This document shows, in pieces, positions 21,946-34,327 of a DNA stretch of 64,000 nucleotides. The stretch covers positions 378,555,054 through 378,619,053 of the forward strand of contig NC_053041.3 of NCBI RefSeq assembly GCF_002575655.3, given 5' to 3'. The number at the start of each line of letters is the position of its first letter. Within the stretch, counting starts at the first letter, position 1. The translations under genes and the position numbers were made by a program. The stretch comes from Aegilops tauschii subsp. strangulata (taxonomy: Eukaryota; Streptophyta; Magnoliopsida; Poales; Poaceae). The notes under the pieces are model-generated. The model saw nothing but the letters and a program-made list of their open reading frames with translations. It did no database searches and was not told where the DNA came from.

Positions 21946-22990
21946 TCAATACAAACACCAAATAACATTTATTTTAGGTTCAACAGTAATCCCGAAGGTA
22001 AAAAAGGAGTGTGCGATGGTGATCTTATCAACCTCAGAATTATTTCCAATACACATCGTCACCTCGTCTTTAACTAGTCTATGTTTATTTTGCAACTCCC
22101 GTTTTGAGTTACTACTCTTAGCAACTGAACCAGTATCAAATACCGAGGGGTTGCTATAAACACTAGTAAAGTACACATCAATAACATGTATATCAAATAT
22201 AACTTTGTTCACTTTGCCATCCTTCTTATTCGCCAAGTATCTAGGGCAGTTCCACTTCCAGTGACCATTTCCTTTGCAGTAGAAGCGCTCAATTTCAGGC
22301 TTGGGTCTAGCTTTGGGCTTCTTCATGGGAGTGGCAACTTGCTTGCCATTCTTCTTGAAGTTCCCTTTCTTTCCCTTGCCCTTTTACTTGAAACTAGTTG
22401 TCTTGTCAACCATCACCATTTGATGCTTTTCTTGATTTCTACCTTCGTCGATTTCAGCATCACGAATAGCTCGGGAATCGTTTTCCTCATCCCTTGCATA
22501 TTATAGTTCATCACGAAGTTCCAGTAACTTGGTGATAGTGACTAGAGAACTATGTCAATCACTATTTTATCTGGAAGATTAGCTCCCACTTGATTCAAGC
22601 GATTGTAGTACTCAGACAATCTGAGCACATGCTCACTGGTTGAGCGATTCTCCTCCATCTTGTAGGCAAAGTACTTGTCAGAGGTATCCTACCTCTCGAC
22701 TCGGGCATGAGTCTGAAATACCAATTTCAGCTCTTAGAACATCTTATATGCTCCGTGGCGTTCAAAACATTTTTTAAGTCCCGGTTCTAAGCCGTAAAGC
22801 ATGGCGCACTAAACTATCAAGTAGTTATCATACCGAGCTTGCCAAACATTCATAACGTCTGTTATCTGCTCCTGCAATAGGTCCGTCACCTAGCAGTGCA
22901 TCAAGGACATAATTCTTCTGTGCAGCAATGAGGATAATCCTCAGATCATGGACCTAGTCTGCATCATTGCTACTATCATCTTTCAACATA
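21946..22990 (-). pseudogene. Copy A gag and start of protease, broken
   Basis: Gag packages the RNA; here only its end is readable. A zinc knuckle (about 22280-22240) reads FYCKGNGHWKWNC, with Arg in place of the first Cys of CX2CX4HX4C, so metal binding is probably lost; copy B keeps that Cys. The aspartic-protease motif VFDTG follows near 22140. Upstream gag (to about 22990) is recognisable only by alignment with copy B and has stops and frameshifts. Confidence 0.75.
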
Positions 22991-24241
22991 GTTTTTCTCT
23001 AGGAACATATCACAAATAAACGGGGAGCTACATTGCAAGCTATTGATCTACAACATAGATATGCAAAAACTATCAGGACTAAGTTCATGATAAATTAAGT
23101 TCAATTAATCATATTACTTAAGAACTCCCACTTAGATAGACATCCCTCTAATCATCTAAGTGATCACGTGATCCATATCAACTAAACCATGTCCGATCAT
23201 CACGTGAGATGGAGTATTTTTCAATGGTGAACATCACTATGTTGATCATATCTACTATATGATTCACGCTCGACCTTTCGGTCTCAGTGTTCCGAGGCCA
23301 TATCTGTATATGCTAGGCTCGTCAAGTTTAACCCGAGTATTCTGCGTGTGCAAAACTGGCTTGCACCCATTGTATGTGAACGTAGGGCTTATCACACCCG
23401 ATCATCACGTGGTGTCTCGGCACGACGAACTGTCGCAACGGTGCATACTCAGGGAGAACACTTGTACCTTGAAATTTAGTGAGAGATCGTCTTATAATGC
23501 TACCGCCGTACTAAGCAAAATAAGATGCATAAAGGATAAACATCACATGCAATCAATATAAGTGATATGATATGGCCATCATCATCTTGTGCCTCTGATC
23601 TCCATCTCCAAAGCACCGTCATGATCACCATCGTCACCGGCTTGACACCTCGAAGCATCGTTGTCGTCTCGCCAACTATTGCTTCTACGACTATCTCTAC
23701 CGCTTAGTGATAAAGCAAAGCAATTACATGGCGATTGCATTTCATACAATAAAGCGACAACCATATGGCTCCTGCCAGTTGCCGATAACTCTGTTACAAA
23801 ACATGATCATCTCATACAATAAAATTTAGCATCATGTCTTGACCATATCACATCACAACATGCCCTGCAAAAACAAGTTAGACGTCCTCTACTTTGTTGT
23901 TGCAAGTTTTATGTGGCTGCTACGGGCTGAGCAAGAACCGTTCTTACCTACGCATCAAAACCACAACGATTTTTCGTCAAGTGTGCTGTTTTAACCTTCA
24001 ACAAGGATCGGGCGTAGTCACACTCGATTCAACTAAAGTTGGAGAAACTGACACCCACTAGCCACCTGTGTGCGAAGCATGTCGGTAGAACCAGTCTCGC
24101 GTAATCGTACGTGTAATGTCAGTCTGAGCCGCTTCATCCAATAATACCGCCGAATCAAAGTATGACATGCTGGTAAGCAGTATGACTATTATCGCCCACA
24201 ACTCTTTGTGTTCTACTCGTGCATATAACATCTACGCATAG

Positions 24242-24258
24242 ACCTGGCTCGGATGCCA
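24242..24258 (-). other. Primer-binding site of copy A (initiator tRNA-Met type)
   Basis: The minus strand reads TGGCATCCGAGCCAGGT, one base after the LTR end. It resembles the copia site TGGTATCAGAGCCAGG, complementary to initiator tRNA-Met, with two differences. The same form occurs in copy B. Confidence 0.75.
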
Positions 24259-24259
24259 C

Positions 24260-26007
24260 TGTTGGGGAACGTAGTATTTCAAAAAAATTGCCTATGATCA
24301 CGCAAGATCTATCTAGGAGAAGCATAGCAACGAGCGGGGAGAGTGTGTACACGTACCCTCGTAGACCGAAAGCGGAAGCGTTTAGTAACGCGGTTGATGT
24401 AGTCCAACGTCTTCATGGTCCGACCGATCCAAGCCCCAAACGTACGGCACCTCCGAGTTCTGCACACGTTCAGCTCGATGACGTCCCTCGAATTCTTGAT
24501 CCAGCAAGTGTCGAGGGAGAGTGCCGTCAGCACGACGGCGTGGTGACGGTGATGGTGAAGTAATCCGCGCAGGGCTTCGCCTAAGCACTACGTGAATATG
24601 ACCGGAGGCGTAAACTGTGGAGGGGGACGCCGCACACGGCTAACAATGTTTGTTGTATGTTCTAGGCGCCCCCTACCCACGTATATATAGGTGGGAGGGG
24701 GAGGGGAGCAGCAAGGGCGCACCCAAGTAGGAGGAATCCTACTTGGGGCCTTGTCCAATTCGGCCTCCCCCCTTCCAAAAGTGTTGGAGGGGGAAGGAAA
24801 GAGAGGGGGAGAAAGGAAGTGGAGGCCGAATCTTCCTCTTTCCTTTCTCTCTTCTCCTCCTTCCTTCTACTCCTATTTGGCATATATGGGGCGCACCAGC
24901 CCACTAGGGGCTGGTCTGTCCCGTCCTTGGCCCAATAAGGCCCATATCTTTGCCGGGGGGGGGTGCCTGGAACCCCTTTCGGTGATCCGATACGTACCCG
25001 GTACCCCCAGAACACTTCCGGTGTCCAAATACTATCGTCCTATATATGAATCTTTACCTCTCGGCCATTTGAGACTCCTCGTCATGTCCATGATCTCATC
25101 TGGCACTCTGAACAACATTCGGTCTCCAATCACATAACTCATATAATACAAATCATCATCGAATGTTAAGCGTGCGGACCCTACGGGTTTGAGAACTATG
25201 TAGACATGACCGAGACACATCTCCGGTCAATAACCAATAGCGGAACCTGGATGCTCATATTGGCTCCTACATATTCTACGAAGATCTTTATCGGTCAAAC
25301 CGCATAACAACATACGTTGTTCCCTTTGTCATCGTAATGTTACTTGCCCGAGATTCGATCGTCGGTATCATCATACCTAGTTCAATCTCGTTACCGGCAA
25401 GTCTCTTTACTCGTTCTATAATGCATCATCACGTAACTAACTCATTAGTCACATTGCTTGCAAGGCTTATAGTGATGTGCATTACCGAGAGGGCCCACAG
25501 ATACCTCTCCGACAATCGGAGTGACAAATCCTAATCTCGGTCTATGCCAACTCAACAAACACCATAGAAGACACCTGTAGAGCATCTTTATAATCACCCA
25601 GTTACGTTGTGACGTTTGATAGCACACTAAGTGTTCCTCAGGTATTCGGGAGTTGCATAATCTCATAGTCTGAGGACCATGTATAAGTCATGAAGAAAGC
25701 AATAGCAATAAAACTAAACGATCATAATGCTAAGCTAACGGATGGGTCTTGTCCATCACACCATTCTCTAATGATGTGATCTTGTTCATCAAATGACAAC
25801 ACATGTCTATGGCTAGGAAACTTAACCATCTTTGATTAACGAGCTAGTCAAGTAGAGGCATACTAGGGACACTCTGTTTGTCTGTGTATTCACACATGTA
25901 CTAAGTTTCCGGTTAATACAATTCTAGCATGAATAATAAACATTTATCATGATATAAGGAAATATAACTAACAACTTTATTATTGCCTCTAGGGCATATT
26001 TCCTTCA
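24260..26007 (-). repeat. 5' LTR of copia copy A
   Basis: Same ends as the partner LTR. It is followed on the minus strand by the primer site at 24258-24242. It retains the TATATATA promoter word near 24681-24688. Confidence 0.9.
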
Positions 26008-27099
26008 GAATGACCTAAAGAAAAAAATGAATGTGCGCGATGGATAGAATGCTGAGGGAGGGGGAGGGCGAGGAGGGCGTGTGCGTGCACGAGAGAAAGT
26101 TAGTGCTAGATACAAAGGTTAGAGGATTGTGTGGGTGTAAGAGACTAACAAAGATCATAATTCGATATGAAAGTGGATTCATATATTTGAATAGGAGATC
26201 ATAGTGTTATAAACATATGCATGCATGAATATAGCGGTGACACGCGTGGTGTGGTTTTGGACATGTTATACCATAATGTGATAATGTGTGGTGTTTGAAA
26301 CTCACAGCTAAATATCGAACAATCTAAACCATACTACATCCAACAATCTCACATTTTATTTGAATTTGTGATAATGTGTGGCGTTTGCAGCTCACAACTA
26401 AATATCGAACAATCTTAACCATACTATATATCGAACAATCTCACATTTTTTTGAATTTGTGGTAATGTGTGGCGTTTGCAACTCACATCTAAATACTTGT
26501 AGGCGTAGGGGCGGAGCACCATACAATATGTGATAAACACATTATACATACGAGACATGGTTTAGATTATGAAGATCTAGCTAGAGCTTGAAATGTACTG
26601 TGATTTGAAATCAAGATAAAGTGGATTCAAAAAATCGAGTTCGAGTTCATATAGTACACATAGTTCATATCTAACTCGACAGTAATCATGTGGTGTGATG
26701 TGAAGATAATACACAAACGATGGTTTAACTTGACAATAATGATGATTGTAGATCTTATTAAAATGTAGAAACGAATTCATATGGTTTAACTTCACAACAA
26801 TCATGATTGTAGATCTCATTCAAATAGAGAAACGAATTCAAATTTAGTTCATATTGAAGCGGTAGTATATACGTCCAGAATGCACTAAAACGTTCATTTG
26901 AGTAGCAGGTTGCATGCTTTATACATGTAGCGAAATATTTTAATTGAACATAACATGAATTAAAAGTTTTGAATGGCATTTGTAATGTGTATTGATTTGG
27001 TACAGTACACTAGACTAGACTCTCTTGTGTGGTGCGAATTGATTTCTTTTTGTTTTTTCATCAACGGAAGTGCGAATTGATTTGGTACAGTACGCGTTA
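26008..27099 (+). other. AT-rich flank with 90-bp tandem repeat, no gene seen
   Basis: Continuation of the region before 17457. A 90/91-bp unit starting ATAATGTGTGG is repeated at 26281, 26371 and 26462 (about 2.4 copies). An 18-base direct repeat ATTGATTTGGTACAGTAC occurs at 26991-27008 and 27076-27093. No coding frame is supported. Confidence 0.65.
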
Positions 27100-27379
27100 G
27101 GTTTGTCCGGAAATTTCAACCCGCGCCTTGTTACCCCAAAATATTTAAGATATATCTTTGTCTCGTTGTGCTCCGAAAACTCCCTCCATCTCAACCCGCG
27201 CCTTGCTATCCCAAAATTACAACGCGCGCGAAAACTCCCACCTCCTGCGAAATCCCGACACGCGAAATGCCCGTGATACCCCTGAACCGAAAGAACCGCC
27301 TAGCTCAAATCGGTGGGGGTACTTTCGTAACTTACCCCACATTTCGAACAAGCACATCCCTACGCCATGGTTCCCCCCT

Positions 27380-30300
27380 CCCATCCCATCCGCCCACCCA
27401 TTCGTACACCGAGGCCGCGAAAACCCGCGAAGCCCCACACCCTCCTCCGTCCGCCACCTAGCCGGAGCCTCTTCCCCGACGACGTCGTCCACAGCAACAC
27501 CTCGACGTCCCTCATCCATCGTACTGGATGAGGATCCGTCGTTGATCTCGTCGTCTCGCCGGCTCAGCCACCCCGTCCTCCACCTCCAAGGAGTTGCCCG
27601 ACATTCCCCTTGTCTTTGGCGCCACCTCCATTCCCACACCGCTGTCTTCACCTGCACCACTGGAAGAGCAGCATCATCACCGTTTCCTCGGATGAAGCTG
27701 AGGCCTAATCGGCGCCACCAAAGAGGTTGTACACTAACCGCCGCATTTTCTTCTTGATTCGATCTCACGGTGCTGCCAGCGCTCGGTCTCGAGCCGACAT
27801 GGCGCATCTCCATCCACGGCGCCGTCGTTGGCCACTTCCTCCACGGCGTCGCTCCCTTGGTGACGACGTCCACATCAGTAGGAGCTGCTATTGCTTTGGC
27901 TCTCGCTCACGCTGCTACTGTGCTCTTGCTCTTGGTCCCCTGCCTGGTCTGCTCTTGCTCTTGCTCTTGCTCACACTGATGCTCTCGCTCTTGCTCTTTC
28001 TTGCGCTACTGCTCTCGCTCTTGCTCTTACTTGCGCTGCTCCTCTACTCTTGCACGCGCTGCTGCTACACGAGCAGCAGATCCTGCTCTCCTTCGAGCCC
28101 CTGCAGCTGCTACCCGAGATGTTGCGACACGACCAGCTGCCCCGGCTCTCGCACGCGCTGCTGCTCCGGGCGCTGCTGCTGCTACTGCTTTTCTGCTACT
28201 AATGCGTTCAGTTTCGATAATAAAATTTAGTTTCGACAGCAAAATTCAGTTTCGACAGTTAAATTCAGTTTCGACAGTTAAGTTCAGAGATGAGCGGCTG
28301 ATGTATTTTACATCTATTACTTTGTGGTTATGATTTTACATCATCTATTGGAGATGCTATTAGAATTCCACTCAGGTTAACATTGTCTCTCTTGTCCTGC
28401 TTCAGCCTCGCCGTCGTACAACTCACTGGAGCTACTCCAACGACGAAACCCTCCATCACAGCGGAGCAGTACCCCGGGCTCCATCTCCGGATGCCTAAGA
28501 TCTTCTTCCCCTCCTCCGACAGCCATATCAGCCGGAGCATCCTCACCGACCAACCCAATCACGTTGAGATCGACATGGCTTCACCAAAGAGGTTGTACAC
28601 TTGTTGCATCGCTTTTTTACTCTACATGTTATATATATATTGTCCACTGAACACACGTAGTAACGTGAAATACGATTAGTTTCTCCTACTATATGACAAG
28701 GAGTGAGGTACTAGGAAACTTAGTTATCCGTGATGGACTCTCTTGAACGCCATCATTATTTATCTCTGCGTGTTTGAGATGTGCATTTGTAGATGGGCCT
28801 GGGAGTTGAGCTAGTAGGGCAGTGGCCTAGGTCCAAAGTAGTGGAAGTAGCACAGAAACATTTTTTGAGTGTAGGCTTTTCCCTGCTCATGCTTGCCTAC
28901 TAGAATCTCCAGTGCTTGAAAGGAAAACTGAAGGAAAAACATAGGAATTGGAAAGTTTCATATGGTACTACTATTCATGCATTTGGTTCAAAGGAATGGA
29001 GCAAAGGAAAGCTGTAGGATTTGTTCCTTTAGCTCCTTGAAAGAAAATCCGTAGGAATTTTAATATCCACTTCTCCTCCTTTTCAAATTCCTGTTCATGA
29101 AGCACAAGACTAAGAGATAGTAGCATAATAGCATTATAACCGTACATTTTCTTGTGGTTTGACTTAATCTCACCAAGCTTCTTTGCATCATGTGATCTTC
29201 CAATTCTTGTGAACCAAACACCCAGATTGGCAGAAATCCTGTGTTTTTGAATTCTTCGTTTTGCATGTGCATTCCTATCCTATTACTGTGTATTTCCTAT
29301 CCCTGCGTTGTTAGAATCCTCCAATTCAAACGAGCCCTTACAGAATTACTTCTCTTACAGATAGTTGTCAAAGAAAACCTTGTGTGGTTTGTCCCGCTCC
29401 TGCTGCACCGTCGTCCACCCCAGCTCAGCTGCTCCAACAACAGAAGGGTCCAGCACAACAGGGATCCGGCCTCCAGACTGTCCTTCGCCGCCTCAGATCT
29501 TCTTCCCCGCCGCCGGCAGCCACGACAACTGCATTACCATCATCAACCGAGCAGATGACCTCGAGGACTACACGGGTCCGCAAGAGAGGTCGCACTCTTT
29601 CGTCTGCTTATGTTATGCATTGCTTAATATTACATGCTACTTTATCGTCCTATTCACCGATTAGACTCTGAGTCAGCTCCAAACTAATGGTCAAACTTGA
29701 GTTTTTAAATGGTTGTGGGGTACATATCAAGGCCGCAATCAATAGTATCTATCTACTATCTGGTTAATCTCTTGTGTCTACTATGAGTTTCATGTTGGGT
29801 GGGAAACAAACAGTAAAGAGGCCATTATCTGTATTTTTTAACTGAAGCCATTATCTGCCTACTATCATTGGTTTTTGGTCTATCCACAGGTTGCTACCAT
29901 CACTCTGGATTTCTGCATGCACTCCTTACATAATCTCACTATGTTTTATTCCTATGCATGTCAGTTATTGTACACAATGCAACTGAACATGTAGAGCAAA
30001 AGAGACGAGCCTTGCGTGGCAATAAAATTTCATGCAGACGTTGCTTCATGGTAGGCGCAAAGGCAGCCCCCCTCCACCCATTTCAGATTGTAATCAAGAG
30101 GAAGATAACTATTCTGAGGGGGATTCAGAAGGAGAAGACCACTCCTATTTACCCCCTGAGGTCTTCGCTCTAACTTGGCATGCTGATGTTGGTAATATCA
30201 TGCATATGGTGCCTTGCATTGCTTACTTTATACATCAAATATGTCATCTGCTTAGTTTAGACATGCTTTGTGTGAATGCCATATGTTTTGTTTCTTCATC

Positions 30301-32814
30301 GTATATGTGAATTATGCAACGCCATCTTATTTAGCTAGGCATCATATATGTGAATTTTGCAATGCCATCCTGCTTAGCCAGTCATCTTATATGTGAATTA
30401 TATCAGGCCATCCTTTTTTTATTACATATTACATTTGTCAACAATGTTAGTACATTCAACACACTTCGTGTGCATCAGCCATTTGACACGGTGATGCAAA
30501 ATTCTGGAGTGAAAACAAGGTCTTCAGAGCAGACTATGCTATCTGACGAAGCGCATATCTCCCTGGTTATGGATAGCTCCTCAGAGGAGGATTCAGAGAC
30601 AGATGACCAGTCCTATTCCCCCCCCCCCCCCCGAGGTGTATGCTCTAACTTGGCAGGGTTATGTTGCTCATATCGTGCGTATGGTGTCTTGCATTGCTAT
30701 GTCATTTGATTAGTTTAGACATGCTTTGTGTGAATGCCACCTGTTTAGTGTCTAATTACCATATATGTGAATTATGCAATGCCATCTTGTTGCAAGACAT
30801 TATATATGTGAATTATGCAATGTTATCTTGTTGCAAGGCATTATATATGTGAATTATGCAATGCCATGCTGTTTAGCCAATCATCATATATGTGAATTAT
30901 ATCATGCTATCTTTTTTTGTATTACGTGTTCCATTTGTCGACAACGTTTGTATATTCAACTATTCTTCCTGTGCATCAGCCATTTCAAGCAGTGATGGAA
31001 GTATCTGGAGTGAAAACAAGGTATTTAGAGCAGACAATGCTACCTGCTGAAGCAGACATCTTGCTGGTTACAGATAACTCCTCAGAGGAGGATTCAGAGA
31101 CTGGTGACCAGTCCTATTTCCCCCCTGAGGTCTATGCTCAAACTTGGCAGGCTTATATTACTCACGGCATGCATGTTGTCTTGCATTGCTTAGTTTTTAC
31201 ATCATATATGTGATTGCCATATGCTTACTTGCTTACTATATAAATCATATATTTGAATTATATCATGCCATCATGTTTACATAGACAGCATCTATCTGAA
31301 TTATGGCATGCCAACCCATTTAATAAAGACATCATATAGTTATATCATCTCATCTTGTTTAGTGTTTACAGTCATCATATTTTGAATTATGTCATTATAT
31401 CCGTGAATTATATCATGCTATCATGTTTCCATAGGCGGCATGTATGTGAATTATGGCATACCAACCTATTTAATAAACACATTATATAGTTATATCATGT
31501 CATCCAGTTTACATAGTCGTCATATTTTGAACTATGTCTTGCCATCTTTTTTAGTTAGCCATCATATATGTGAAATTGTGTCATGCTATCCTGTTTAGTT
31601 AGCCATCATAAATGTGAAATTGTGTCATGCTATCCTATTTGGTTAGACAACATAAATGTGAATTATTTCATGCCCTCTTTTATTCCCCACTATCCATTGC
31701 ACCTGTCTATCATACAATGTTTGTACATTCAATTACTTTTCTTGTTTATTAGCCATTTGGATTGGAGAGGGTGATGTCTCCACCACAGAGCACCCAAACA
31801 CGAGCAGTCAGTAAGGGAACTGCAGTGCCCAAAGCACGCGGACCACCACTCTGAATCCCAACTCAACGCTTAAAGCAGAAGAAGAATTATTCTCAGGTCA
31901 GGTTCTGTAGCTATGGTTCATACTCCTTTGCTCTTGCATCACTGTATTTACTCATACCAACTATTTTCAAATTTGAAGGATGGAATTGAAACTCCAATGG
32001 CGCAACAGGTATGTTTTAAACCTGTTTCTTTAACTGGTTTGCTGTTGTAACTTGCTCTATGTTGATTTCAGTTTCAATTGAATAAACAATTATGTTCTCA
32101 TGTCATGCACATTACAAGTGTTGTTATTGCTCTGTAGTTTCCCACACTTATATTCTGTCTATTATGCTTTGTCTTGAACAAATATTATTTGAACTGTGTC
32201 TCTATCTTGATTTGGCAACAAAAAGAATGATATAGACCATAAAGTGACCATGGTACATAGATATATGTTTGTTTCATGTTGTTATCCTGTCCACTTTACT
32301 ACTGAACTGATTTACCAAAATGAGTTTCATATACAACATGGTAAACCTGTGATGTGTCTGCTTGTTTCTCTTTTAGAATGCAGACACAATATTGGAGAAC
32401 AGTACCCCGTTATGCAATGGTAAAGGAAGTAATGCAGATAAGGTTCAAGATAGTGAGACATCCCTGTTGGTATCCAAGAAAGCTGATAAAAACTATCTTG
32501 ACGATAGTGAGACAACCCAAAAGTCATGTCTTGATGTAGTGTTCGAGTTACTGGCCACTACTGCTGGCACAAGCTCTTCGAACTCGCTGCCTGAATCAGT
32601 TCATCTTCTTGAGTCTCAACTTCAAGTTGAAAGACATCGATCAGATGTGCTACGACAGGAAGCTGAAGGACTGAGGAAGTCCCTGCAGAATTCAGATGCA
32701 TACTTTCTGGTGCAACAGCAAGCGCTGGAGTATTTAAGCGCCAAACAAGAGAAAGTTAATAAGCTTGCTAACCATCTTGCCAGCATTATGGGTACCCAGG
32801 ATATTGTTTCTTGA
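27380..32814 (+). CDS. Multi-exon TnpA-like gene with repeated exons (approximate model)
   Basis: Coding-like blocks alternate with AT-rich introns. GC-rich blocks at about 27380-27725, 28400-28592 and 29390-29585 are related, two of them ending ACCAAAGAG before GTTGTACAC, a donor-like site. Acidic exons follow at about 30030-30190, 30479-30655 and 30980-31149, each ending in a variant of SSEEDSETDDQSY..PPEV. The final exon begins after AG at 32376 and runs to TGA 32812-32814, encoding a likely coiled coil (LESQLQVERHRSDVLRQEA...). Position next to the CACTA 3' end suggests a TnpA-type DNA-binding accessory protein; this is inference. Exon edges, start codon and intactness are uncertain, and a C15 run disrupts exon five. 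Confidence 0.4.
28001..28200 (+). repeat. CTC/CTG-rich low-complexity block
   Basis: Imperfect runs of GCTCTTGCT and CTGCTG units from about 27900 to 28200 give Leu-, Ala- or Cys-rich frames on both strands. They are treated as intronic low complexity and not as protein. Confidence 0.55.
30190..31680 (+). repeat. Intronic degenerate repeat around CATCATATATGTGAATTAT
   Basis: A roughly 40-45-bp motif containing CATATATGTGAATTATGCAA and TGCCATCCTGTTTAG recurs at least fifteen times through the introns between 30190 and 31680. It spans and separates the duplicated exons, so the exon-intron module itself appears to have been amplified. Confidence 0.7.
32377..32814 (+). CDS. Terminal exon of the CACTA-associated gene
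   Basis: An acceptor TTTTAG (32371-32376) opens a 145-codon exon ending TGA 32812-32814. The first half is Ser/Asp/Lys-rich, with a repeated DSETS/DSETT motif. The second half (from about residue 80) is a helical stretch with a heptad-like Leu pattern, probably a dimerising coiled coil. It is followed by a T-rich 3' UTR with a duplicated TTGCACTGG..GCGAACTTTGA segment (about 32866 and 32925). Confidence 0.6.
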   Translation, partial: NADTILENSTPLCNGKGSNADKVQDSETSLLVSKKADKNYLDDSETTQKSCLDVVFELLATTAGTSSSNSLPESVHLLESQLQVERHRSDVLRQEAEGLRKSLQNSDAYFLVQQQALEYLSAKQEKVNKLANHLASIMGTQDIVS

Positions 32815-33099
32815 GCTCTTCTGAAGTGGTTTTAGTTCTGGACTTGTTTTGCTGCGGAGTTTATTTGCACTGGTCGCGAACTTTGACAACCGGTGTATAT
32901 GATATGCTGCTTTGTTCCCTATATCTGCACTGGTGGCGAACTTTGATGCCCAGTGGATGTAATATGTGTAATAGCTGTGATAGCCTAGCGTAAGTTGCTT
33001 GCTTATTTATTTCCTTGTTGTCTTGTTTATTTGTTTGCTTGTAGTCAGTGCAGTTATTTTTCCGCGTTTGCTAGTGGCCGAAATAACCTATTTTTTAAA

Positions 33100-34250
33100 A
33101 CTAGGCCACAATAACCATGGGCTACATATTTACTGTAGTTACCATGGGCCTCCTACGGTCCGTAGAAACAATGGGCCTTCTAAGGGTCGTAGAAACAATG
33201 GGCCTTCTACGGGCCGTAGAATCGATGGGCCTTCTACGGGTCGTATGATCGATCGGCCAAACATGGGTCAATAATAGACCGCATTATGGGTCATAAATGG
33301 GCTAGAGTTGGAATCGTCCATTCATGGGCCGACCATAACGGGCCGTCATTAATCGGCCGTATTTGATGACGCTATGAAAATGGCCCAACGGATTAACGGG
33401 CCGCAAACGGCCCGATTGTAACCACGGGCTGAATTTGGCCCACAAGCAGAAAAGGTCAGTAACGGGCCGTAAGTAACCGAATGCTGGAAATGAGCCCAAA
33501 AATAAATGGGCTTTGAGAATGCCGAAAGATAACACGGGTTGGAAGCGGCCCAATGGAATAATGGGCCGTTAATGGGTATAAAGCGGTACACTGTTCATTA
33601 CGGGCCAGATTCACCACGGGCCGTTAATGGGCCAAGAGTTACAAAGGGCCTCATATGGGCCGAAAGACATCATGGGCCATACATGGGCCGGAAGTTACAA
33701 CGGGCTGGAATCATATTGGATGACCCAGATGAAGCTACTGGGCTTAATTCTGATAGGCCGTAACAGGTTGTGAGTTAGCGAGCCATAAATGGGCTATATA
33801 CGAACAGGCCATTAACAGGCTTTCCATGGGCCGGCCCATTACCTTTTGACCAAGTCAAACGGGTCGGCCTTTTCACCGGAATGGGCCTCTGTTGGGCCGT
33901 GCCACGTGTCGACGTATCATAGGCGCCTCCTATCCAATGAGTGGATGCCATCTGTCCCAACAGTGAGCCAACACGTGTTTCCTCCTGCCAATGAGAATTT
34001 TACACGTGGAAAATCCCCATTGGTCCAGGCTGTTAACAGGTTATCGGATCCAAAACCGGACCCGACAGCTTAACGGTGACCCGTTACGGTGGATGCCACG
34101 TGTCAGTTACCCTTGACGAAAACACTTCCATGACACGCCATTTATCGTCATGGAAGTGGACACTTCCATGATGATAATTTTGGTAATGTCATGGAACACT
34201 TTTACGACAGCACAGGTATGACTATCTTCATTCTGTCATAAAATCGTCAT
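33100..34250 (+). repeat. CACTA subterminal repeat zone
   Basis: Dense GGGCC/GGCCC words, with palindromes such as CTACGGTCCGTAG and TCTACGGGCCGTAGA near 33158-33205. Closer to the end is an inverted repeat CACTTCCATGAC / GTCATGGAAGTG (34123-34134 and 34147-34158) with a third partial copy at 34161. Subterminal repeats of this kind are bound by the accessory protein in known CACTA systems. No gene lies here. Confidence 0.7.
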
Positions 34251-34315
34251 GGATGTACATGCATGACAGAAAACGTGACTTACTGTGACAAACACGTATT
34301 ATCACGGAAGTGTAT

Positions 34316-34327
34316 TTTTTTGTAGTG
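34316..34327 (+). repeat. CACTA right terminal inverted repeat
   Basis: The terminal TGTAGTG is preceded by T7. Read outward-in it is CACTACAAAAAAATACACTT, a CACTA terminus by sequence. The next bases (TTT) would be the 3-bp TSD. Confidence 0.75.

Larger units (their letters stand above)
17457..26007 (-). mobile_element. Complete Angela/BARE-like Ty1-copia element, copy A
   Basis: It has two LTRs of 1748 bp each (17457-19204 and 24260-26007) and TG..CA ends. The flanks are GAACG at 17452-17456 and GAATG at 26008-26012, a TSD with one C-to-T change. Order on the minus strand is LTR, PBS, gag, protease, integrase, reverse transcriptase, RNase H relic, PPT, LTR. All coding parts are damaged. 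Eye comparison of the first 290 bp of the two LTRs shows about 18 differences, so the copy is not recent. Confidence 0.92.
27100..34327 (+). mobile_element. CACTA-type DNA transposon, 3' portion
   Basis: The right terminus (34316-34327) reads TTTTTTGTAGTG, the inverse of CACTACAAAAAA, a CACTA end. Before it lies a subterminal zone (about 33100-34250) packed with GGGCC/GGCCC words and short palindromes, as expected for transposase-binding repeats. Upstream is a multi-exon gene ending at 32814. The left end was not found, so 27100 is only where the gene-like sequence begins. No TnpD transposase domain is visible. A 3-bp TSD cannot be checked without the left end. Confidence 0.65.

Noticed and set aside
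24242..24258. A tRNA gene fragment at the primer sites
   Set aside because: Only the 17 bases complementary to the tRNA 3' end are present, next to an LTR, as expected for a primer-binding site.
27217..27873. A 218-codon open frame on the minus strand, rich in Trp, Arg and Gly
   Set aside because: It is antisense to the GC-rich first exon block of the CACTA-associated gene; the composition is what a shadow of Pro/Ser-rich codons gives, and no domain is seen.
28850..29345. A MITE ending AATTCAAACGAGCCCTTA inside an intron
   Set aside because: The right end looks MITE-like, but no matching left inverted end or TSD could be found.
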